Positions 1 to 5,690 of a stretch of 8,315 nt of DNA are shown one piece after another. The translations under genes were made by a program, and so were the position numbers. The DNA is from QNZT01 sp964651755 (GTDB lineage Bacteria > Campylobacterota > Campylobacteria > Campylobacterales > QNZT01). The DNA is taken from positions 1 through 8,315 of the forward strand of contig CAZYZD010000091.1 of assembly GCA_964651755.1 (NCBI GenBank), written 5' to 3'. Below the pieces are notes generated by a model. That model ran no database searches and was not told where the DNA came from. It was given only the letters and a program-made list of their open reading frames with translations. How positions within the stretch are numbered: position 1 is the first letter of the stretch; every line of letters starts with the position of its first letter.

Positions 1-36
1 CGGAGGTCGAGGGTTCAAGTCCCTCTCTTGTCACCA
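1..36 (+). tRNA. tRNA gene, 3' end only (isotype not determinable)
   Basis: The window opens inside a tRNA gene. A perfect 5-bp T stem (GAGGG at 9-13, CCCTC at 21-25) encloses the 7-base loop TTCAAGT (14-20). The 3' acceptor strand TCTTGTC (26-32), discriminator A33 and an encoded CCA (34-36) follow. The short AGGTC before the T stem indicates a normal variable loop, so the tRNA is not Leu, Ser or bacterial Tyr. The anticodon lies outside the window, so the amino acid cannot be named. The 5' acceptor strand should be close to GACAAGA, allowing G-U pairs. Confidence 0.93.
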
Positions 37-254
37 TTTACTAGACTTTTAAAGTACAACACTTTCAGACTATCGCTATTTTGTTTAAGTTTTCTTTATT
101 TTTATCCGGTTAACACTTTGGGCAATACTTTTTTCAAAAAGCTGTTTTTTATAAGCAATAGCAGCATTCAATAGTCGTAGCTAGGATTCTCCTCTCTTTT
201 ATGTATATATACTTTTGTTTAGAAGCTGAAAAACAATACGCAAAAAGAAGAGAT

Positions 255-293
255 TGGTATGATTTTTAGTGACAGAGTTTTATTGTCATACCA
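255..293. repeat. Inverted repeat TGGTATGA / TCATACCA
   Basis: TGGTATGA at 255-262 is the exact reverse complement of TCATACCA at 286-293, with a 23-base spacer. A second, competing inverted repeat, TGACA (270-274) / TGTCA (284-288), lies inside it. There is no U-run after the right arm, so it does not look like a terminator. The inner six bases, GTATGA and TCATAC, equal the half-sites of the E. coli NikR operator. The known operator spacing is 16 bases, so a NikR site is not supported on spacing. Confidence 0.5.
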
Positions 294-368
294 TCAGTTT
301 TATCTTCACAGTTTATTTATAAGTAGCTTTTTCTCTTTATATCTGTTATGTTACATTTTGTAATACCT

Positions 369-382
369 ATAGAATATTCTAT
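369..382. promoter_or_regulatory. Perfect 14-bp palindrome, possible operator
   Basis: ATAGAATATTCTAT is its own reverse complement. Just upstream is the smaller dyad TTACA-TTT-TGTAA (351-363), and nine bases downstream begins GATAATGATA (391-400). A cluster of symmetric sites about 300 bases before a gene start could be regulator binding DNA. In DNA this AT-rich, short palindromes also arise by chance, and no regulator is identified. Confidence 0.3.
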
Positions 383-390
383 GCGATTTT

Positions 391-400
391 GATAATGATA
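391..400 (+). promoter_or_regulatory. GATAATGATA: Fur-box-like half or -10-like element
   Basis: GATAATGATA equals the first ten bases of the classical 19-bp Fur box consensus. The following bases (TATTGTTTA) match the second half poorly, giving about 12 of 19 overall. The same bases GATAAT differ from a TATAAT -10 hexamer at one position. Campylobacterota promoters often lack a recognisable -35, so a promoter here is equally possible. Either reading is weak without a mapped transcript start. Confidence 0.2.
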
Positions 401-524
401 TATTGTTTACCCTCTCTATGATTTCTTTTAAAATAACTGACTCTGTAAAGTGCTTCTGCTATAACTTTTTTACATAATTTTTATCCTTTTACATACAAAT
501 GTTTCTTTGTTTCTCTTTGTTAAA

Positions 525-555
525 AATATTTTTTTTGCATTACACAAAAAATATT
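525..555. repeat. A/T-only inverted repeat, 10-bp arms
   Basis: AATATTTTTT at 525-534 is the exact reverse complement of AAAAAATATT at 546-555, separated by 11 bases. All ten pairs are A-T. The T-run and A-run would give curved or easily melted DNA upstream of the lipoprotein gene. It could act as an UP-like or nucleoid-protein site, or as a weak bidirectional terminator-like hairpin. Function is inferred only. Confidence 0.4.
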
Positions 556-558
556 GAC

Positions 559-574
559 ATTAAATATATTTAAT
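559..574. promoter_or_regulatory. Perfect 16-bp A/T palindrome upstream of the operon
   Basis: ATTAAATATATTTAAT is its own reverse complement. Its centre lies about 110 bases before the ATG at 677, and it directly follows the inverted repeat at 525-555. Position and symmetry suit an operator for a dimeric regulator or part of an AT-rich promoter. No bases other than A and T are present, so chance occurrence in this composition is a real alternative. Confidence 0.3.
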
Positions 575-662
575 TTTTTCAAGACAATAAACAAGATACC
601 GATTTGGAGATGAAGTAGTGTTTTTGGGAGTATATCTTAGAAAATACTATCAAATTTTCAAA

Positions 663-668
663 AAGGAG
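663..668 (+). promoter_or_regulatory. Ribosome binding site that fixes the start of the first lipoprotein
   Basis: AAGGAG at 663-668 leaves eight bases before ATG 677, which is ideal spacing. The in-frame TTG at 671 would be only two bases away. The site therefore selects ATG 677 and the protein start MHKFLIQ. Confidence 0.85.
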
Positions 669-676
669 TTTTGGCA

Positions 677-3600
677 ATGCATAAGTTTCTGATCCAGATT
701 TTGGTGATGGCATTGCTTTTTACAGGATGCGGCAACAGTACCAATCCTATAAAAAGTCAACAACCGTCACAGTCTCAAGAACAACAGCCGAATCAGCCGG
801 GAACAGGGAATAATCCAGGCGGTTCAAATCCACAAATCGGTACCAGGTCGGTAAAGAGTTTTACATTAAATACAAAAAATATACTCAATCCTGACAGTAA
901 TAAAACCGGTTTGAACGGTTTTCATGTAAAGATTGAACGCGGAGGGAGTGTGATTTATGACAATATTTCCAAACCTCTGAACTATACACTCATAGTCAAT
1001 CAGGATGATTCAATCACCTTTATTGGTATGAATAATATTCAATCAGGTGACAAGATTACATTTGAAGCAGATGGTTTTATACCGCAGCAGAAAGTGATCG
1101 ATCAATCTGTAGTAGATAACATGAGTTTAACATTGATGTTAAAACCAATCGATTCAAGACAGACGTTTGTTTTGGGTGATCTTGATTCCGGTCGTGTTAC
1201 CAGCAGATATACAAAAGGTGCTTCAGTCAAAGTTACCGGAGAGAATGTAACTTTTAAAACTGACAACGGAAATGTAGCGCTTAGTATTGATAAAGCTGGA
1301 CTTGACAGTTTGATAGAAAAAGTAAAAAGATCTCCCAAAGCTGATAAAAACACAGAGATTTATCTTGATATCACATCTATCGATCCTAAAACAGAACTTG
1401 ATTCTTCTATCGGAGATTTGACGTACAGTCCCTCTTTTGAGCCTTCTTCCGGCAGATCTTCCAGAGCAGCTCAATCTTCTGATACGATGCTTGAATCTGT
1501 TGTGATGACAAGTATCACTATGAGAACATCAAACGGAGATGAGATTCACTGTTTTGGCGGCGGCAGTTATGATGAAGCCAAAGAGGAGTGTACAGATGAC
1601 AGCAGTAAAGCGACTTTGCGTATGAAAATTCCTGCGTCACAGTTTGCACAATATGCTAAAAAATATAATGAAGGTGACAAAGTTGTTCCATTGTACCATT
1701 ACAGTCAGTCCAAAGCGACATGGATCAGACAGCTTGACAGCGATCGTAATCCGATAGATGCTGAACTGGTACTGGAAGATAATAACAACGACAAGATTGC
1801 CAATGAAGGGGATACGCTCTATCTTGAAGGAGAAGTAGGACACTTTAGTTACTGGAACGGTGATTATCCTGTAGAACTAAATACCCTCAAAGGTTCTGTT
1901 GAAATTGTTTCTGGTGCACATTTACCGGATGGTACGGTAGTTGTATCAGAAGGATCGGATTATACCGGTAGAAAGTTTCAAAAACCTGTTTCTGAAAAAA
2001 ATCCTAGATTTAATGATTTAGGTGCAAAAGCCAATGCAAAAGTCAGACTCTATCTGAAATATCCAAATGGTACAAGATCGGAAGCGATCTATGTACAAAC
2101 GGGTGATGCAGGCGAGCAAACAGATGCAGGTACACTTCGTTGTGATTTTCAGTCACACAATGTCACTGTAACGGTTAAAGATACAAAAGGCAATGTCCTC
2201 TCTCATGCTTCCGTCAAAGTTGGAAACAGTACGCATGTTACAGATGAAAATGGAGAAACTAAAATTTCAATTGCAAAAGAGGGGCAGACAAAGGTAACCG
2301 CTTCTTACGACACAGGAGATTTTGTTACAAAAGCAGCGAAGTTTATCGATTCGGATGATACGCTGGTACTTGATACAACGGCTTTTGAGATCAGTGGTTC
2401 TGTAACTTTTAAAGATCCAAAAGGCAATATCCTTGATTCCAAAGATGCATATGTTGAAGTACTTGTCGGAGATATCTATAAAAGAGCCTATGCAAAAGAT
2501 GGTATATACAGTGTCAAACTGCCTTCAAATGCGATTAAAACAACGACTGATATTCAGATTTTCTCAGGTATTTATGTACCTCTGTATGCAAGGACGATGA
2601 CAAAAGAGGAGCATCTTTCTGTAAATGCTACAGAGAAAAAAGAGCAGAAGAAAGTACACAATATAGATTTTAAACTGGAAGCTTTTATCGTAAGCGGAAG
2701 AGTAATCAATCCGTTTGCTTCCAAAAGATCTCAGGGGTTGCCGAATGTAACCGTTATGTCAGGTGATCAGGTGACACAGACAGATGACAATGGTTACTAT
2801 GAAATGGTACTTTTTGATAAAGAAGTATCTCATGAAATCTATGCATATGATGCATCAGAAGGAGAGTATGCCAAACCATTTCCAATCAGAATTTCTGCTG
2901 ATCCTGCAGATGATGATTTAAAAGGGAATGACTTTATTATCGACAAAAGAGAAGCGGTAGTGACTGGTTCTGTTGTCAACATGAAAGGGATTCCTGTACA
3001 GGGAGTAGTGCTCTATACCAGTCCTGGATGGTTGCAAACTTTTACAGATGACGAAGGTAAGTTTGAATTTCATATCTCTGATCGAAGTTTGTATGGTACG
3101 AAACTCAAAATTATGGCTTATGACAACAATAATAAAAGTAAAGTGCTGGCAACAAAACGTCTGGAAGAGGAGCTTGCAAAAGGGAAAAATATTGATGTAG
3201 GAGATATAACGATTAACAACAATTTACCTCCTGTAATCGATGCAGTCTCTACAACAACACCTATGCTTGACCAACCGATGGTAATTACTATCAAAGCACA
3301 TGACCCTGAAAATGATGCACTTGAAAGTGTAGTGGTATTTGACGGGGAAGAGTATCCTGTAACAGAGGGAGAAGCGGTTATCACTCCCGTATATACCGGT
3401 ACATTGACATATACTATCAAAGTACGTGAGACAGATACGAGTGATGCTTATGAAACTGTTCGTACGCAGAGTTTCCTGGTACGTGAAAATGCCAAGCCTG
3501 TTGTCGATACGATCAGCGGATTTGTACGCCAGTATGATAAAAAAGCAGATATGGAACTCTCTGTAACTGCACATGATCCGGAAGGTGCAGATTTGCGTTA

Positions 3601-5680
3601 CCGTGCAAAACTTGATTCATTTGGAGAAGATTTTACAGATTATGTTACGGTTGACAAAGGTAGCATAACAATCTCAAAAACTATTCCGGATGGTCTCTAT
3701 CGGTTAAAGATTTTTATCAGTGATGGTGTGCACACAGTAGAGAGAGGCTTTGGTTTCGAAGCCAACAGCAATAGTGCTCCGACCAATCTGAGAATCTTAC
3801 GCAACGGTACAGAGATTGCAGATAAAGTTTATGCAAAAGTGACTGACAATATTATCCTGGTTGCAGAGGCAGATGATGCAGACGGTGATACGCTTACTTA
3901 TGAGTGGCAGTATAATGAAGGATTGGCAACTGCTGATGGGAACAGACTGACCATTCAGCCGGTAGTGGGAATCTTCATGATATCTGTCTATGTTTCTGAT
4001 GGAGAGTATGGAGAATCCAAAACTTTCAAAGTCGTAATTGCAGATAATTTAAAACCTGTTGTTGAAGAGGTACAAATTCAGCCTGATCAAATTGTCAAAG
4101 TGGGAGATCACTATGAAGATGGCAATGGTAATACTATAGATTCTATGACAGTAACAGTAAATGCTTATGATCCGGAAGGAACTGCACTAACTTACAAGTT
4201 TGGTGAAATACAGACTTTGGCGCCACTGGCAGTAACAGAGGATAGTAACAATACCCGAGTTTACAAACTCAAAGATATTCCGGCAGGCAGACAGGCTGTA
4301 AAAATAGATGTAAAAGATGCAGATGGATTTGTTACAACCAAAAGAGTTGTTTTCAATATCAATATCAATAAACCACCGGTGATTAATGCGCTGTATGTTC
4401 CTGTAAAAAGTAAAGTAGGTAAAACAGTTGCAATGCAGGTTTCGGCATTTGATCCGGAGGAAAAAGCGCTTACATATCTCTGGAAAGCAACACTTGATGG
4501 TAAAGATATTGCAGTGACTGATTCAAATAAACGATCAGCCCAGCTTGTTGTACCTCAGGATGCAGCAGGAAAGATTGAAGTTGTTTTAAAAATCAGTGAC
4601 GGAACAAATGAACTTGTCAGAAGAAGAAATATAGAAGTTGTGCAAAACAATGCACCGAAGATCAATCAGTTTAAAGTATTACCGACAGTTGTAAAGGTAG
4701 GTAAGAGTGTTCGTTTTATGGCAGAAGTATTTGATCCGGAGTTTGATGCACTTGATCTTGTATGGCTTTATGACGGGGAGATATTAAGTGACTTTGACAA
4801 TAAAATGTCCGGTTTTATCACTACATCCACGCCAGGTGATCATAATTTGACATTAAGAGTGAGCGATGGAGATAAAACAGTAGAAAAAAGAGAAAAAATT
4901 ACAGTTATGCCTCTGGCAGCCAAACCTGTTGTGACGCTGAGTGCGGCGCAAACCAGACTTTTACCGGGTGCAACGGTGACTATTAACGCAAATGTCGCTG
5001 CAGACAGCAGTTATCAGCTGCAATGGACAGGTGCAGGGTTGAGTGGAGAGACACTGACATCAGCACTCTTTACAGCAACAGAGCCGGGTGATTACACAAT
5101 CAGTGTTGTCGCAACCAATGTAGATGATATTGCAAGCGACGAAGCGACTATAGTACTTCATGTCAATGATGTTGTAGCTGAGGTCACAACACCTGTTGTA
5201 ACCAAAGAACTTGGAAATGATTTTGTCTTTACTGCTGCATTGAGTGATGGGACAACTGTACCGACAAATGCTACCTGGACAATTATCGAAAAACCTGAAA
5301 ACTCTCAGGCACAGTTGGCAGCAAACGGTGTTACTGCGACATTGACACCGGATATTGTAGGAACCTATAAAGTAGCTGTCTCATTTACAGTGGATACGAT
5401 TGCAGGAACATTTGAAGCTTCACAGTCTGTTACAGTCAAAGAAGCGGGCACAACCGGGGAAGTTGTAGAAGGTGTTGTTACAGACAATAACGGTGATATT
5501 CTCCAGGGGGTCAAAGTACGTCTCTACAATGCAACAGACAGTACGCTTTTTGATGTTACAACAACAACAGATGCAGAAGGGAAATATAGCTTTACAGGTG
5601 TATTACCGGGAACCTATTATCTTGTCATAAGCGGCGGCAATAACTATATCAATCAAACAGAAAAAATAACAATTCAATAA
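677..5680 (+). CDS. Giant multi-domain envelope lipoprotein (carboxypeptidase-regulatory-like and Ig/PKD-like modules)
   Basis: Predicted 1667-residue exported lipoprotein. A short basic-hydrophobic leader ends in LLFTGC, giving lipidated Cys18, and a Q/P/N/G-rich tether follows to about residue 57. Residues 58-385 are beta-rich and only partly recognisable. They end in HFSYWN (389-394), a motif often found just before carboxypeptidase-regulatory-like domains. Such modules follow at about 404-480, 495-565, 570-665, 670-755 and 760-845. Ig/PKD/cadherin-like modules start near 849, 940, 1033, 1125, 1232 and 1325. Each carries a D-P-E or D-x-D-G-D type signature (D876, D967, D1067, D1165, D1259, D1353), and several end in SDG. 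Two more divergent Ig-like modules (1415-1593) precede a final carboxypeptidase-regulatory-like module (1594-1667). No catalytic motif is seen. A structural, adhesive or matrix role is inferred. The next gene starts ten bases downstream. Start ATG 677 is chosen over TTG 671 by Shine-Dalgarno spacing. No specific gene name is recognised. Confidence 0.9.
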   Translation: MHKFLIQILVMALLFTGCGNSTNPIKSQQPSQSQEQQPNQPGTGNNPGGSNPQIGTRSVKSFTLNTKNILNPDSNKTGLNGFHVKIERGGSVIYDNISKPLNYTLIVNQDDSITFIGMNNIQSGDKITFEADGFIPQQKVIDQSVVDNMSLTLMLKPIDSRQTFVLGDLDSGRVTSRYTKGASVKVTGENVTFKTDNGNVALSIDKAGLDSLIEKVKRSPKADKNTEIYLDITSIDPKTELDSSIGDLTYSPSFEPSSGRSSRAAQSSDTMLESVVMTSITMRTSNGDEIHCFGGGSYDEAKEECTDDSSKATLRMKIPASQFAQYAKKYNEGDKVVPLYHYSQSKATWIRQLDSDRNPIDAELVLEDNNNDKIANEGDTLYLEGEVGHFSYWNGDYPVELNTLKGSVEIVSGAHLPDGTVVVSEGSDYTGRKFQKPVSEKNPRFNDLGAKANAKVRLYLKYPNGTRSEAIYVQTGDAGEQTDAGTLRCDFQSHNVTVTVKDTKGNVLSHASVKVGNSTHVTDENGETKISIAKEGQTKVTASYDTGDFVTKAAKFIDSDDTLVLDTTAFEISGSVTFKDPKGNILDSKDAYVEVLVGDIYKRAYAKDGIYSVKLPSNAIKTTTDIQIFSGIYVPLYARTMTKEEHLSVNATEKKEQKKVHNIDFKLEAFIVSGRVINPFASKRSQGLPNVTVMSGDQVTQTDDNGYYEMVLFDKEVSHEIYAYDASEGEYAKPFPIRISADPADDDLKGNDFIIDKREAVVTGSVVNMKGIPVQGVVLYTSPGWLQTFTDDEGKFEFHISDRSLYGTKLKIMAYDNNNKSKVLATKRLEEELAKGKNIDVGDITINNNLPPVIDAVSTTTPMLDQPMVITIKAHDPENDALESVVVFDGEEYPVTEGEAVITPVYTGTLTYTIKVRETDTSDAYETVRTQSFLVRENAKPVVDTISGFVRQYDKKADMELSVTAHDPEGADLRYRAKLDSFGEDFTDYVTVDKGSITISKTIPDGLYRLKIFISDGVHTVERGFGFEANSNSAPTNLRILRNGTEIADKVYAKVTDNIILVAEADDADGDTLTYEWQYNEGLATADGNRLTIQPVVGIFMISVYVSDGEYGESKTFKVVIADNLKPVVEEVQIQPDQIVKVGDHYEDGNGNTIDSMTVTVNAYDPEGTALTYKFGEIQTLAPLAVTEDSNNTRVYKLKDIPAGRQAVKIDVKDADGFVTTKRVVFNININKPPVINALYVPVKSKVGKTVAMQVSAFDPEEKALTYLWKATLDGKDIAVTDSNKRSAQLVVPQDAAGKIEVVLKISDGTNELVRRRNIEVVQNNAPKINQFKVLPTVVKVGKSVRFMAEVFDPEFDALDLVWLYDGEILSDFDNKMSGFITTSTPGDHNLTLRVSDGDKTVEKREKITVMPLAAKPVVTLSAAQTRLLPGATVTINANVAADSSYQLQWTGAGLSGETLTSALFTATEPGDYTISVVATNVDDIASDEATIVLHVNDVVAEVTTPVVTKELGNDFVFTAALSDGTTVPTNATWTIIEKPENSQAQLAANGVTATLTPDIVGTYKVAVSFTVDTIAGTFEASQSVTVKEAGTTGEVVEGVVTDNNGDILQGVKVRLYNATDSTLFDVTTTTDAEGKYSFTGVLPGTYYLVISGGNNYINQTEKITIQ
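3221..4921 (+). other. Protein-level tandem array of six Ig/PKD-like modules plus the start of a seventh
   Basis: Within the first lipoprotein, residues 849 to about 1415 contain six successive modules. Each opens with a linker such as LPPVI, KPVVD, SAPTN, LKPVV, KPPVI or NAPKI. Each then has a strand with the pattern A-x-D-P-E-x-x-x-L-x-Y, or a close variant, and most close with a strand ending in SDG. Signature aspartates are 91, 100, 98, 94 and 94 residues apart, matching one Ig fold each. The DNA has diverged and is not a direct nucleotide repeat, so the array is old or under strong diversification. Acidic turns such as DADGD could bind calcium between modules, as in cadherins. That is inference. 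Confidence 0.75.
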
Positions 5681-5684
5681 GGAG
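5679..5684 (+). promoter_or_regulatory. Ribosome binding site overlapping the upstream stop codon
   Basis: AAGGAG at 5679-5684 uses the last two bases of the TAA stop (5678-5680) of the first lipoprotein gene and sits six bases before ATG 5691. This arrangement supports co-transcription and probably translational coupling of the two genes. Confidence 0.85.
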
Positions 5685-5690
5685 TGAATC

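Larger units (their letters stand above)
37..670. other. Long AT-rich non-coding region
   Basis: This stretch between the tRNA and the first lipoprotein gene carries no convincing gene on either strand. It is much richer in A+T than the genes: by hand count 14 G/C in 301-360 and 12 G/C in 481-540, against 26 G/C in the coding block 3301-3360. It holds several dyads listed separately (255-293, 369-382, 525-555, 559-574) and a minor one, TTACA-TTT-TGTAA, at 351-363. It most likely contains the tRNA 3' processing and termination region and the promoter of the lipoprotein operon. No strong GC-rich hairpin plus U-run terminator was found. Confidence 0.75.

Noticed and set aside
45..65. Weak stem AAAGT/ACTTT after the tRNA as a terminator
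   Set aside because: The stem is five bases, mostly A-T, and is not followed directly by a T-run, so it is too weak to call.
554..559. TTGACA as a consensus -35 element
   Set aside because: No TATAAT-like hexamer occurs 15-19 bases downstream; that interval is TTTTTTCAAG-type sequence. The match overlaps the A/T symmetric elements and is probably chance.
610..618. Minimal ORF ATG-AAG-TAG
   Set aside because: Two codons with GGAG abutting the ATG; there is no support for it being translated.
671..676. TTG at 671 as start of the first lipoprotein, adding two residues
   Set aside because: It is only two bases from the AAGGAG Shine-Dalgarno, while ATG 677 has eight-base spacing and gives a normal lipoprotein leader.
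3221..4921. Recurring GATCCGGA-type words as a DNA repeat or CRISPR-like array
   Set aside because: They encode the Asp-Pro-Glu signature of Ig-like modules about 280-300 bases apart. The sequence between them is diverged coding DNA, with no repeat-spacer structure.
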